DNA of 64,000 bases. It comes from Nonomuraea gerenzanensis (lineage in GTDB: Bacteria > Actinomycetota > Actinomycetes > Streptosporangiales > Streptosporangiaceae). Positions 17,386-25,814 of this stretch are shown piece by piece. The notes beneath the pieces are model-generated. The model had not been told where the DNA came from, did no database searches, and saw only the letters and a list, made by a program, of their open reading frames with translations. Positions within the stretch are counted from its first letter, which is position 1. Each line of letters starts with the position of its first letter. The DNA lies in NCBI RefSeq assembly GCF_020215645.1, contig NZ_CP084058.1:2976001-3040000 (forward strand), given 5' to 3'. The position numbers were made by a program, and so were the translations under genes.

Positions 17386-19299
17386 TCAGGCGCCGTGCCC
17401 GTGGTGCCCCGGGACGTCCAGGGTCGGATTGCGGTCGAAGAAACCGACGGGCTTCAGCGTGAAACCGGTGCGGTCCACCGGCATGACGGGCCAGTCCTCC
17501 GGCCGGGGCAGGTGGGTGAGCCCGAAGACGTGCCAGACGACGAGCGAGCGGCCGTCGAGGTCGCGGTCGGCGGCGGCGAAGGCGGGCAGGCCCGCACCGC
17601 CCGGGTGCTGGTTGACCAGGAAACCGGCCGGGTAACGCTCGTCCGGGTCGTAGGCGGTGACCCACAGGTGCCTGGTCGCGAACGCGGCCCGCGCCGCGAT
17701 GGAGGACCCGGGATCGGCCAGCAGCACCGGCTTGCCCTCGGGCAGCAGCGCGTAGGCGACCGGCCGGCCCATCGCGTTGTGCGAGGCCGGGTTGGTGATG
17801 TGCCAGGCGCGCTGGACGGAGGTGTCGGCCAGGCGCTGGGCCTGGCTCTCCCTCAGCAGCGGGGTGCGCCGGTAGGTGAAGGCGTTGCCGCGCTCGTTGC
17901 CCGGCCCCATCGGCAGCCTGGCCAGCTCGACCTCCTCCACCCGGTTGACCGGCCCGTCCACCGCCATGTCCAGGCGGGCGCAGAACAGGTGCTGGTGGTA
18001 GGGCGCGGCCAGCCCAGGCGCGACCTCCGTCGCGTACGCGGACTCGCCCTGCGGGTGGGCGGAGGTGAACAGCACGCCGGTCGCCTTGGCCTCGAACGCG
18101 ATGGCGCCGTCGAGGTAGAGGTACCAGTAGAAGCCGTAGTCGTAGTTGCCGACCGTGGCGAAGAACGACAGCACCAGGCGGCGCTGGCGGCGCACCTCCG
18201 CGGAGCCGGTCCACAGGTCCGTGTGCTTCCACAGGATGCCGTGGTCCTCCTCGTGCAGGCAGATCGCGTTCGGCAGGGTCCGCGCGGCGCCGTGCTCGTC
18301 GGCGATGACGGCGTCGAGGTAGGTGATCTCGCCGACGCAGTCGCAGCCCCGTTCGAGGGCGTTGGCGTACTGGCCGAGGAGGTACTCGCCGACGTCGAAG
18401 TAGTTCTGCCAGGAACGGATCGGGGAGGGGTCGGCGTAGGGCACCACCATCTCGGCGATCGAGGCCCGGTGCACGATCGGGCGCTCGCGGCCCGCGTCCC
18501 TGTCGTGGAAGGCGACCTGGTGCAGGACGAGCCCCTCGCGCACGTCGAAGCCGATCCGCAGCGACCAGTTCTCCCAGCGCAGCAGGTTGCCGTCGAGGGT
18601 GAAGCTGGGCCCCTCCGGCTGGGTGAGCTCGATGGGCCGCTGCGTGGTGCGCGCGGGCCCCGTGACGGCGGCGTCGTCGAAGTTGCCCGAGACCGACGGG
18701 ATCGGCACCGGGCCCGAGTCGATCACCTGGTCCACCGTGCGGTTCAGCACGTCCACGTAGGCGACGAGGCCGTCCACGGGGTGCGCCCAGGCGTGGTCCT
18801 TCTCGTGCTCCTGCACGAAGGCGAGCCCGCGCAGGATGCGGCGGCCCGCCTCGCCCGGATACTCCTCGGCGTACACGCCGGCGGACAGCGGGGCCACCCT
18901 GACCTTGGCGACGTCCAGCCCCCGGCTCTTGAGCGCGGCCAGCCACCGCTCGTCGGTGGCCAGCACCTCCTCCACGACGCCGAACTCCGCGTCCAGCACG
19001 GGCGGCTGGCCGTCGACCGCGGGATCCAGCGTGCGGTCGCTCTCGACGGTCCCCCGGGTGAGCGAGACGACCACGTCGCGGGGCGCCGCCCCCGCGGTGT
19101 CGAGCAGCAGGACCCGGACCTTGCGTTCGAGCCGGACGCCGGGCGAGTAGGTGAGCAGCGCGTCCTTGGGCGGCTCCGCCAGCCCGGTGTAGGCGAACCT
19201 GGTCGTGTCCTTCACCAGCCCGGCGGCGGCCAGCACGGCCCTGGTGGCCGCGATCTCGCCTGGCGTCAGCGGGTCGAGCGGGTGCGGCGTGGCGGTCAT
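17386..19299 (-). CDS. Copper-containing primary amine oxidase
   Basis: 637 residues, the family's usual length, from the ATG at 19299 with GAGGGAGAA upstream. The residue numbering closely parallels Arthrobacter phenylethylamine oxidase: catalytic base Asp302 (YFDVGEY), topaquinone precursor Tyr386 ([10 protein letters not shown]), copper ligands His435 and His437 (PYHQHLFC) and a third His near [14 protein letters not shown]. Oxidises primary amines to aldehydes with release of ammonia and H2O2. No signal peptide. A TetR gene lies 120 bp upstream on the same strand and a decarboxylase operon downstream, so a biogenic amine is the probable substrate. Confidence 0.95.
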   Translation of the reverse strand: MTATPHPLDPLTPGEIAATRAVLAAAGLVKDTTRFAYTGLAEPPKDALLTYSPGVRLERKVRVLLLDTAGAAPRDVVVSLTRGTVESDRTLDPAVDGQPPVLDAEFGVVEEVLATDERWLAALKSRGLDVAKVRVAPLSAGVYAEEYPGEAGRRILRGLAFVQEHEKDHAWAHPVDGLVAYVDVLNRTVDQVIDSGPVPIPSVSGNFDDAAVTGPARTTQRPIELTQPEGPSFTLDGNLLRWENWSLRIGFDVREGLVLHQVAFHDRDAGRERPIVHRASIAEMVVPYADPSPIRSWQNYFDVGEYLLGQYANALERGCDCVGEITYLDAVIADEHGAARTLPNAICLHEEDHGILWKHTDLWTGSAEVRRQRRLVLSFFATVGNYDYGFYWYLYLDGAIAFEAKATGVLFTSAHPQGESAYATEVAPGLAAPYHQHLFCARLDMAVDGPVNRVEEVELARLPMGPGNERGNAFTYRRTPLLRESQAQRLADTSVQRAWHITNPASHNAMGRPVAYALLPEGKPVLLADPGSSIAARAAFATRHLWVTAYDPDERYPAGFLVNQHPGGAGLPAFAAADRDLDGRSLVVWHVFGLTHLPRPEDWPVMPVDRTGFTLKPVGFFDRNPTLDVPGHHGHGA

Positions 19300-19418
19300 G
19301 GCTTTCTCCCTCTGCGGAGGAACGTCGCCGTCAGCGAACACCACCACGACAGTGATTTCCAGGGCCGGGAAGTTCCGCAACCGATTGTCTTCCCCGCGGT
19401 CCGGTGTCAGACCCCCGG

Positions 19419-20024
19419 CTAGTCGTCGCGGTCGTCGTGCCGGGGGGCCAGGGCGGTGACGATCCGGGACAGCAGCGCCGCCCACTCCTCGTCCCCGACC
19501 TCGTGCAGGTCCGGCGTGATCAGCGCGCTGCCCATCCCGAGCAGCAGGCAGAAGTGCGCCACCGCGTCCGGCGACAGCCCGGGGTCCAGCTCGGCGTCGC
19601 CCTGCGCGACCCGGACGAGCTCGGCGATCCAGGTGGCCCGCTCGCCGACGTAGTCGCGCATCGGCCCGGCCACGTCCTCGTCCCTGCGCGCCGCGACCAG
19701 CGCCTCGACGATGAGGTATCCGAGAGGGTCGCGGCGGCGGGTCAGCGTGCGCCCGATGGCCAGCAGCAGCTCCGTGGCCGACCGGTCGGGGTCGGTCACG
19801 AACAGGCTCGCGAGCTGGTGCCTGCCGTGCGCGCGCAGGGCGGCCACGAGCAGGTCGGCCTTCGAGCCGAAGTGCGCGTACAGGGCGCCGTTGCTCACCC
19901 CCGCGGCCGCGGCGATGTCCGCCACGCGCGTGCCGTCGTACCCGCGCTCGGCGAAGACCTCGGCGGCGGCGAGCAGCAGCCGTTCGCGCGTCTCCGCGGC
20001 GGTGACTCCAGCGATGCGTCCCAT
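19419..20024 (-). CDS. TetR-family transcriptional regulator
   Basis: 201 residues from the ATG at 20024. N-terminal helix-turn-helix [20 protein letters not shown], then a helical ligand domain. There is no ribosome site; the -10 hexamer of a good promoter ends 8 bases before the ATG, so the mRNA is probably leaderless. A palindrome overlaps the promoter, which indicates autoregulation. Directly upstream of, and codirectional with, the copper amine oxidase gene, its likely target. Frames extending further upstream to 20381 lack support. Confidence 0.88.
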   Translation of the reverse strand: MGRIAGVTAAETRERLLLAAAEVFAERGYDGTRVADIAAAAGVSNGALYAHFGSKADLLVAALRAHGRHQLASLFVTDPDRSATELLLAIGRTLTRRRDPLGYLIVEALVAARRDEDVAGPMRDYVGERATWIAELVRVAQGDAELDPGLSPDAVAHFCLLLGMGSALITPDLHEVGDEEWAALLSRIVTALAPRHDDRDD

Positions 20025-20060
20025 GACCGAATTTAAAATTTCGTTCAATTGTCTCGTCAA
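20024..20060 (-). promoter_or_regulatory. Leaderless promoter and operator of the TetR gene
   Basis: Minus strand: -35 TTGACG (20060-20055), 17-bp spacer, -10 TTTAAA (20037-20032), then the ATG at 20024. A palindrome TGACCGAA-N8-TTCGTTCA (20024-20047, one arm mismatch) covers the -10 and start codon, as expected for a TetR self-repression site. Confidence 0.7.
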
Positions 20061-20120
20061 GCGGGGGGTGGAAGAAGCTTCGGGGTGGAGGGATGTCCCC
20101 CTTTGATCTACTCTGAACCC

Positions 20121-20216
20121 GCGAGGGGAGTACTTCACAAGAGTCGGCCCGGTCAGTACGGACGTCCCGCGCGTCCCCGGACGGCCACCCGTTGGGTGAA
20201 GGAGACCTCGAACGGT
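20121..20216 (+). ncRNA. yybP-ykoY manganese riboswitch upstream of TerC gene
   Basis: The leader carries the conserved GGGGAGTA near its 5' end (20125-20132) and GTGAAGGAGACCTCGAAC near its 3' end, with a stem-rich middle. This matches the actinobacterial form of yybP-ykoY as I remember it from TerC genes. That riboswitch class binds Mn2+ and activates Mn2+ exporters. A following CCTCGAAC/GTTCGAGG hairpin (20206-20230) reaches the GGGAGG ribosome site, giving a plausible switch between sequestered and open site. Boundaries approximate. Confidence 0.75.
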
Positions 20217-20241
20217 TGACCTGTTCGAGGGAGGTATTCCC

Positions 20242-21297
20242 ATGTCCGCGGGGACATTTTCGCATGCCGTAGAGCTGCGCACCATCGCTTCACCCACACT
20301 GTGGACCATCACGGTCGCGGCCCTGTTGCTGCTCCTGCTGGTGGACCTGCTGATCACCCGTCGGCCGCGCGAGGAGAGCATGCGCGAGTCGATCGGCTGG
20401 TCGGTGTTCTACCTGCTGCTGCCCGTGCTCTTCGGCGTCTACCTGTGGGCCGGGTACGGGGGCGGCGTGGCGGTGGAGTTCTTCACCGGGTTCGTGGTGG
20501 AGAAGTCGCTGTCGGTGGACAACCTGTTCGTGTTCATGCTGCTGCTCGCGGCCTTCGCGGTGCCGTCCGCGCTGGCCAGGCAGGTGCTGCTGTACGGCAT
20601 CGTCGGGGCGCTCGTCCTGCGGGTGATCTTCATCTGGCTCGGCGCGGCGGCGCTGCAGAGCGGCACCTGGGCGTTCCTGCTGTTCGGCGCGATCCTCATC
20701 GTGACCGCAGGGAAGATCGTCAAGGATGTGCTGAGCGGGGGCGAGCAGGAGGTGGACGTCTCCTCCATGCGGACCGTCCGGCTGGTGCGCCGCTTCGTCC
20801 CGGTGACCGACGACTACCGCGGCTCCCGGCTCGTCGTGCGTGAACGCGGCCGGCTCGCGCTCACGCCGCTGGCGCTGGCCGCCGTCGCGATCCTGGCCAC
20901 GGACATCGTCTTCGCCGTGGACTCCGTACCGGCCGTGTACGGGGTGACCGAGGACCCGTTCCTCGTCTTCGCCACCAACGCCTTCGCGCTGCTGGGGCTG
21001 CGGGCGCTGTACTTCGTCCTCCAGGGCGTGCTGACCAAGCTCCGCCACCTCAACCACGGGCTCAGCGTCATCCTCGCGTTCATCGGGGTCAAGCTCATCC
21101 TGCACTGGGCGCACGGCGTCTGGGCGTGGGTGCCGGAGATCCCCACGCCGGCCTCGCTCGGGGTCATCGTGTCGGTCCTGGTCATCGTCACGGTGACGAG
21201 CCTGCTCGCCAACCGCCGCGACCGCCTGCGCGCCGAGGCGGCCGGGAGCGGGGACGAGCTGCCGGAGCCGGTGCAGGAGCCGGCGGGGGAGCGGTAA
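20242..21297 (+). CDS. TerC-family integral membrane protein
   Basis: 351 residues, about nine transmembrane helices. The TerC signatures [12 protein letters not shown] and [20 protein letters not shown], each with a membrane-embedded acidic residue, are present. TerC proteins are linked to tellurite resistance and, in E. coli Alx and B. subtilis relatives, to manganese export. The manganese-type riboswitch in front favours a metal-export role here. ATG with GGGAGG upstream. Confidence 0.92.
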   Translation: MSAGTFSHAVELRTIASPTLWTITVAALLLLLLVDLLITRRPREESMRESIGWSVFYLLLPVLFGVYLWAGYGGGVAVEFFTGFVVEKSLSVDNLFVFMLLLAAFAVPSALARQVLLYGIVGALVLRVIFIWLGAAALQSGTWAFLLFGAILIVTAGKIVKDVLSGGEQEVDVSSMRTVRLVRRFVPVTDDYRGSRLVVRERGRLALTPLALAAVAILATDIVFAVDSVPAVYGVTEDPFLVFATNAFALLGLRALYFVLQGVLTKLRHLNHGLSVILAFIGVKLILHWAHGVWAWVPEIPTPASLGVIVSVLVIVTVTSLLANRRDRLRAEAAGSGDELPEPVQEPAGER

Positions 21298-21666
21298 GTC
21301 CGCATCCGGGTCGTGCCCGCGGGGCATCCGCATCTCGCCCCGCGGGCATCCGCATCTCGCCCCGCATGCTTCCGGACGGGTGTCGCCACGCTGGGTCACA
21401 CGGCCGCCACACTAGTAGCACCCGCGCGCCACGGAAGACCACCGCTCCGGCGTACCGAACGGGCCTTCGCCCGAGCGCGCCAGCCCGCCCGCGACCTCCA
21501 CGTCCGCGCCCGCAAGGCCGTGCCCGCCGCGAATCCGGGCCAGGCAGGGCTACACCCGGTGGACCCGGGAAAACGTCAGTGGGGGAGATTAGCCTGAGCG
21601 GTGCCGGGCTCGAGTCCGGCTCGTCGAGGTGTGACGTCCCAGCGTTCGACCGGAGGGGGAGCGATC
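21298..21666. other. Intergenic region between terC and the ECF sigma gene
   Basis: No gene recognised. It begins with a direct repeat of the 21-mer starting GGCATCCGCATCTCGCCCC (two copies between about 21323 and 21365) just after the TerC stop. The last 100 bp should hold the sigma-factor promoter; a GGGAAAA element is at about 21568, but I see no convincing partner -10. Confidence 0.5.
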
Positions 21667-22296
21667 GTGGGGTCTTTCGAGGGCGGTGGGCTGCCCCCGG
21701 ATGACATCGTCGTCGGGGCCCTGCGCGCCGGCGACGAGGCGATGTTCGCGGCACTGCTCGACACCTGGTCCAGGGGCATGCTCCGGGTCGCCAGGTCCTA
21801 CGTGTCCACCGACCACTCCGCGGAGGAGGTCGTGCAGGACACCTGGCTGGCGGTGATCGACGGGATCGACGCCTTCGAGGCGCGCGCCTCGGTCAAGACG
21901 TGGGTCTTCCGCATCCTGGTCAACACCGCGAAGAAGCGCGGCGTACGGGAGAGCCGCACGCTGCCGTGGAGCACGTTCGAGCGCGACGGCGGCCCGTTCA
22001 CGGAGTTCGGCGAGGGGCGGGGCGGCCGGTTCGACGGGGTCGCGGCCTGGCCGACGCCCGAGGGCGAGGCGCTGGCGGCGGAGGTGCGGGTGCTGATCGC
22101 CGAGGCGCTCGGCCGCCTGCCACCCCGGCAGCGGGTCGTGATCACCCTGCGCGACGTGGAGGGATGCTCCTCCGACGAGGTCTGCGAGATCCTGGAGATC
22201 TCCGCGGCCAACCAGCGGGTGCTGCTGCACCGCGCCCGCACCGCGGTACGCGGCTGGCTGGCGGACTACTACGAGTCCGTCAAACAGCCTGAATGA
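21667..22296 (+). CDS. ECF RNA polymerase sigma factor
   Basis: 209 residues from the GTG at 21667 with GGAGGGGGA upstream; the longer frame to 21601 lacks a site. Region 2 contains YVSTDHSAEEVVQDTWLAVI and VKTWVFRILVNTAKKR; region 4 contains LPPRQRVVITLRDVEGCSSD and NQRVLLHRARTAV. Regions 2 and 4 only, typical of extracytoplasmic-function sigma factors. A ZAS anti-sigma-like gene follows 79 bp downstream and a second one is convergent to that, so activity is probably controlled by zinc-binding, possibly thiol-sensitive, partners. Next to the ergothioneine cluster. Confidence 0.93.
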   Translation: MGSFEGGGLPPDDIVVGALRAGDEAMFAALLDTWSRGMLRVARSYVSTDHSAEEVVQDTWLAVIDGIDAFEARASVKTWVFRILVNTAKKRGVRESRTLPWSTFERDGGPFTEFGEGRGGRFDGVAAWPTPEGEALAAEVRVLIAEALGRLPPRQRVVITLRDVEGCSSDEVCEILEISAANQRVLLHRARTAVRGWLADYYESVKQPE

Positions 22297-22375
22297 CTTC
22301 ACGCGGCCCATCGGGGCCGCACAACGGCGACAATGAGTGAAACGGTTCATCCCAGAGACGAGGGCGGTCAACGTC

Positions 22376-22621
22376 GTGAAGCGGTTCACCTGCGACGAGC
22401 TGGCGGAACATCTCACCGCCTACCTGGAGGACGCCCTCGACCAGCCGTCCCGCGACGGCATGCGGGCACACCTGTCCTGCTGCGAGGGGTGCGGGCGCTA
22501 CCTCGAGCAGTTCCGCGCCACCATCAAGGTGCTCGGTGACCAGCCGCCGGAGAAGCTGTCGGCACCCGTACGCGACCGGCTCATGTCCGCTTTCCGCGAG
22601 CGCCACCACCGCCACCCGTAG
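22376..22621 (+). CDS. Zinc-finger (ZAS/zf-HC2) anti-sigma factor
   Basis: 81 residues from the GTG at 22376, which gives the usual short start VKRFTCDELAEHL; a GTG at 22337 would add 13 residues. Zinc-binding anti-sigma motif His32-x3-Cys36-x2-Cys39 with a further Cys6, the arrangement seen in RsrA, whose cysteines form a disulfide under oxidative stress. No transmembrane segment, so cytoplasmic. Predicted to sequester the upstream ECF sigma factor. Its last 41 bp overlap the 3' end of a second ZAS gene on the other strand, and its stop codon lies in an 18-bp tandem repeat. Confidence 0.8.
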   Translation: MKRFTCDELAEHLTAYLEDALDQPSRDGMRAHLSCCEGCGRYLEQFRATIKVLGDQPPEKLSAPVRDRLMSAFRERHHRHP

Positions 22622-22985
22622 CACCTCCGCCACCCGTAGCACCTCCGCCACCCGTAACGTCCGGACGAGCGCCACCACCGCCACCCGCAGCACCCCCGCG
22701 AGCCGCACCGCCGTCCCCCTGGCACCACCCGCCCTTCTCCTGAACGCCGCCCCGTCCTGCGAAGCTCTCCCGCAACGCGGCCAGCACCGGCGCCGAGAAG
22801 ACCCCGTCGCGCAGGCAGCCCAGGGCCGCGATCGTCGCCATCAGCTGCGTCAGCCACGCCGAGCAGCCCGGGCACGCGTCCAGGTGGCCGGCCACGGCCC
22901 CGTGCCGCCCCCGGGGAAGCGCCTCCTCCAGGTAGTCCGTGACCAGCGCGAGCACCTCGGCGCAGCCCAGTGAACCCTCCTCCAT
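22581..22985 (-). CDS. Second ZAS/zf-HC2 zinc-finger protein with glycine-rich tail
   Basis: 134 residues from the ATG at 22985 (GGAGGGG upstream). Motif His34-x3-Cys38-x2-Cys41 with Cys8 mirrors the convergent anti-sigma gene. Residues about 85-134 are a Gly/Ala/Thr-rich tail (GGGGATGGGGATGGGG) produced by tandem repeats shared with the 3' end of the opposite gene. Could compete for the same ECF sigma factor or serve another one. Divergent from the ergothioneine operon, so it shares that promoter region. Confidence 0.68.
   Translation of the reverse strand: MEEGSLGCAEVLALVTDYLEEALPRGRHGAVAGHLDACPGCSAWLTQLMATIAALGCLRDGVFSAPVLAALRESFAGRGGVQEKGGWCQGDGGAARGGAAGGGGGARPDVTGGGGATGGGGATGGGGGARGKRT
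22613..22660. repeat. 18-bp tandem repeat spanning the anti-sigma stop codon
   Basis: Two full CACCCGTAGCACCTCCGC units plus a partial one. Because the unit is a multiple of three, the anti-sigma frame meets TAG, TAG and TAA in series. The same DNA encodes part of the Gly-rich tail of the opposite-strand protein. Confidence 0.85.
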
Positions 22986-23012
22986 GTCACACAGTCCCCT
23001 CCGGGCCCCGTC

Positions 23013-23038
23013 CGTTACGCGGAAATTCGTCTGTAACG
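23013..23038. promoter_or_regulatory. Inverted repeat in the zf-HC2/egtA divergent promoter region
   Basis: CGTTAC (23013-23018) and GTAACG (23033-23038), perfect arms with 14-bp spacer, i.e. half-sites two helical turns apart. It lies between the minus-strand ZAS gene and egtA, so it could serve either or both. Confidence 0.4.
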
Positions 23039-23108
23039 ATCGAGCGCCTCCCGGGTCTGTAGTCCCGTGCGCATCAGCACGTCCTGCGGGGCCGGCGAGA
23101 GGGAGACG

Positions 23109-24524
23109 ATGATCGGGGTTACCGCCGAGAGCACGCCGCTGCGCGACGTCACGGAGGTGGCGGGCTACGCGCGCCGGTGCTTCCGCCCCGCCGCTGACCG
23201 GGTGGGCGTCGAGCTGGAGTTCCTCGTCTTCGACCGGACGGACCCGGGCAGGCACGTCCCGATGGAGCGGACCCGCGAGGCGCTGCCCGCGCGGCTGCCG
23301 GGTGGCAGCCGGGTGACGTTCGAGCCGGGCGGGCAGCTGGAGCTGTCAGGGCCCGCGGGCGCGCTGCCCGACACGGTGGCCCGCCTGACCGCTGACGTGG
23401 CCGCCGTGCGCGACGGCCTGCGCGCCGCCGGGCTGGCGCTGGGCGGGGTCGGGCTCGACCCGGTGCGCCCGCCGTGCCGCCAGCTCGGCTCGCCCCGGTA
23501 TGAGGCGATGGCGGAGTTCCTGGGGGCGCCGTACGGGCCGCTGATGATGTGCTCCACCGCGTCGATCCAGGTCAACCTGGACTTCGGGCGGCAGCCCGGC
23601 GTCCGCTGGGAGCGGGCGCACGCGCTCGGGCCCGTGCTGCTCGCCGCCTTCGCCAACTCCCCGCTGAGCGGCGGCAGGCCGTACGGGTGGATGTCGGGCC
23701 GCCAGGACGTCTGGAACAACCTCGACCCCAGCAGGACCCGGCCGGTGCCGGTCACGGGCGACCCCGTCGCCGACTGGACGGAGTACCTGCTGGACTCCCG
23801 GCTGATGCTCATCCGGGAGGACGAGGAGCACTACCGGCCGGTACGAGACGGCTCGACGTTCCGTGACTGGCTGGAGGGCGGGAGCCGCGCGGCACGGCCC
23901 ACCCTGGAGGATCTCACCTACCACGCCACCACCGTCTTCCCGCCGGTCCGGCCCAGGGGGTGGCTGGAGATCCGGTACCTGGACGCGCAGCATCCGGAGA
24001 CGTGGGCGGTGTGCGTGGCGGTGACGCATGCCCTCATCACCGACGACCGTGCCGCCGACGTCGCGATGGCCGCCGTCGAGTCCCGCCGCACTGCCCTGCC
24101 CCAGGAGGGGCGCGCCGCCCCGTACCAGAAGGGAGGCGCCGCCCCGTACCGGGAGGAATGGGATAGGGCCGCGCGGTGCGGGCTGGCGGACCCGCGGCTC
24201 AGGAGCGCCGCCGAGGCGTGCTTCCGCGCCGCGCTGGAGGCGCTGCCGCGACTCGGCGCGGACGCCGCCCTGGCCGGGGCCGTGGCCGCGTTCGCGGACC
24301 GGCATGTGAGCACCGGCCGCTCGCCGGCGGCCGATCTGGTGGACCCGGCACCACGGCACCCCGCCCCGGCCTGGCTGGATGCCACCCCAGACCACCACCG
24401 ACCCGACGACCACGCACCCGACAGCCGCGCAGCCGACAAGCACGCAGCCGACGGCCGCGCATCTGACGACCACGCATCTGACGACCACGCAGCCGACGAT
24501 CACGCACAGCAAGGACACGCATGA
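23109..24524 (+). CDS. egtA: Glutamate-cysteine ligase of ergothioneine biosynthesis (EgtA)
   Basis: Makes gamma-glutamylcysteine, the sulfur donor for EgtB. 471 residues from the ATG at 23109; a GTG at 23067 is an upstream alternative. GCS2-type ligase features: VGVELEFLVFD, FEPGGQLELSGP, MMCSTASIQVNLDF and an MSGRQDVWNNLDPSRT segment. The C-terminal about 45 residues are a His/Asp/Ala-rich tail made by a 15-bp tandem repeat and absent from typical EgtA. Its ATGA overlap with egtB couples translation. First gene of a complete egtABCDE operon. Confidence 0.93.
   Translation: MIGVTAESTPLRDVTEVAGYARRCFRPAADRVGVELEFLVFDRTDPGRHVPMERTREALPARLPGGSRVTFEPGGQLELSGPAGALPDTVARLTADVAAVRDGLRAAGLALGGVGLDPVRPPCRQLGSPRYEAMAEFLGAPYGPLMMCSTASIQVNLDFGRQPGVRWERAHALGPVLLAAFANSPLSGGRPYGWMSGRQDVWNNLDPSRTRPVPVTGDPVADWTEYLLDSRLMLIREDEEHYRPVRDGSTFRDWLEGGSRAARPTLEDLTYHATTVFPPVRPRGWLEIRYLDAQHPETWAVCVAVTHALITDDRAADVAMAAVESRRTALPQEGRAAPYQKGGAAPYREEWDRAARCGLADPRLRSAAEACFRAALEALPRLGADAALAGAVAAFADRHVSTGRSPAADLVDPAPRHPAPAWLDATPDHHRPDDHAPDSRAADKHAADGRASDDHASDDHAADDHAQQGHA
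24379..24520 (+). repeat. 15-bp imperfect tandem repeat encoding the EgtA His/Asp tail
   Basis: About nine degenerate units related to GACGACCACGCAGCC, in frame, translating to repeating DDHAA/DSRAA/DDHAS pentapeptides. The run stops only at the overlapping egtB start. Confidence 0.85.
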
Positions 24525-25813
24525 CGGACATCAAGGAACGCATCGCCAAGGAGCTCCAAGCGGTGCGCGACCGCTCACTCACCTACACCGAAGCCGAGGA
24601 CGACCTCCTCGTCCGCCAGCACTCCCCCCTCATGTCCCCCCTCGTCTGGGACCTCGCGCACGTCGGCAACTACGAGGAGCTGTGGGTCCTGCGAGCCGCG
24701 GCAGGCATCACCCCGCTCCGCCCCGAGATCGACGACATCTACGACGCCTTCAAGACCCCCCGCAAGGACCGCCCCACCCTGCCGTTCCTGCGCCCCACCG
24801 AGGCGCGCGGCTACATCGAGGGCGTACGCGGCCGCGTCCTCGACGTGCTCGACCGGATCGACCTGGAGGGCCCGTCCCCGCTGCACCGCGACGGTTTCGT
24901 GTTCGGCCTGGTGATCCAGCACGAGCACCAGCACGACGAGACCATGCTGGCCACGTTGCAGCTCTCCGGCCAGCCGGGCCTGGTGCGCGACGGCGACCTG
25001 CCGCCGGGCCGCGCCGAGGGGCCCGAGGAGGTGCACGTCCCGGCGGGGCCGTTCCTGATGGGCACCGACACGCTGCCGTGGGCCTACGACAACGAGCGCC
25101 CGGCGACCTGGGTGGACCTGCCGGGCTACTGGATCGACCGGCTCCCGGTCGGCAACCGCGCGTACCTGGCGTTCATCGAGGACGGCGGGTACGACGACCC
25201 GCGCTGGTGGACGCCCGAGGGCTGGCAGTGGCGGCAGCGGCGCGGCATCACCGCCCCGCTGTTCTGGACCAGGGACGGCGGCGCCTGGCACCGCGACCGC
25301 TTCGGCCGCGTCGAGCCCGTCCCCATGGACGAGCCCGTGCAGCACGTCAGCTGGTACGAGGCCGACGCCTACGCCCGCTGGGCGGGCAAGCGGCTGCCCA
25401 CCGAGGCCGAGTGGGAGAAGGCGTGCGGCTGGGACCCGCAGGCGCGCCGGTCCAGGCGCTACCCGTGGGGCGAGGCCGACCCGACCCCCGCCCTGGCGAA
25501 CCTCGGCCACCGCGCCTCCCACCCCGCCCCGCTCGGCGCCTACCCGGAGGGGGCCAGCGCCTACGGGGCCGAGCAGATGGTGGGCGACGTGTGGGAGTGG
25601 ACCGGCACCTGGTTCGACGGGTATCCGGGGTTCCGGAGTTTCCCGTACAAGGAGTACAGCGAGGTGTTCTTCGGGCAGGAGTACCGCGTGCTGCGCGGCG
25701 GCTCCTGGGCGGCGGACCCGGCGGCGGTGCGCACCACGTTCAGGAACTGGGACTACCCGATCCGCAGGCAGATCTTCACCGGCTTCCGCTGCGCCCGGTC
25801 GGAGCTGGTCTGA
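24521..25813 (+). CDS. egtB: Ergothioneine sulfoxide synthase (EgtB)
   Basis: Non-haem iron enzyme joining hercynine and gamma-glutamylcysteine with O2. 430 residues. N-terminal DinB-like domain supplies the iron ligands His47 (DLAHVGNYEE), His134 and His138 (QHEHQHDETM), nearly the same numbering as the Mycobacterium thermoresistibile enzyme. C-terminal formylglycine-generating-enzyme-like domain has VPAGPFLMGTD, HVSWYEADAYARWAGKRLP and VLRGGSWA. Overlaps egtA by 4 bp and is followed one base later by egtC. Confidence 0.97.
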   Translation: MTDIKERIAKELQAVRDRSLTYTEAEDDLLVRQHSPLMSPLVWDLAHVGNYEELWVLRAAAGITPLRPEIDDIYDAFKTPRKDRPTLPFLRPTEARGYIEGVRGRVLDVLDRIDLEGPSPLHRDGFVFGLVIQHEHQHDETMLATLQLSGQPGLVRDGDLPPGRAEGPEEVHVPAGPFLMGTDTLPWAYDNERPATWVDLPGYWIDRLPVGNRAYLAFIEDGGYDDPRWWTPEGWQWRQRRGITAPLFWTRDGGAWHRDRFGRVEPVPMDEPVQHVSWYEADAYARWAGKRLPTEAEWEKACGWDPQARRSRRYPWGEADPTPALANLGHRASHPAPLGAYPEGASAYGAEQMVGDVWEWTGTWFDGYPGFRSFPYKEYSEVFFGQEYRVLRGGSWAADPAAVRTTFRNWDYPIRRQIFTGFRCARSELV

Positions 25814-25814
25814 G

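Noticed and set aside
22498..22875. Third small frame in the ZAS overlap region
   Set aside because: Low-complexity Arg/Gly translation generated by the tandem repeats; no ZAS motif in that frame.
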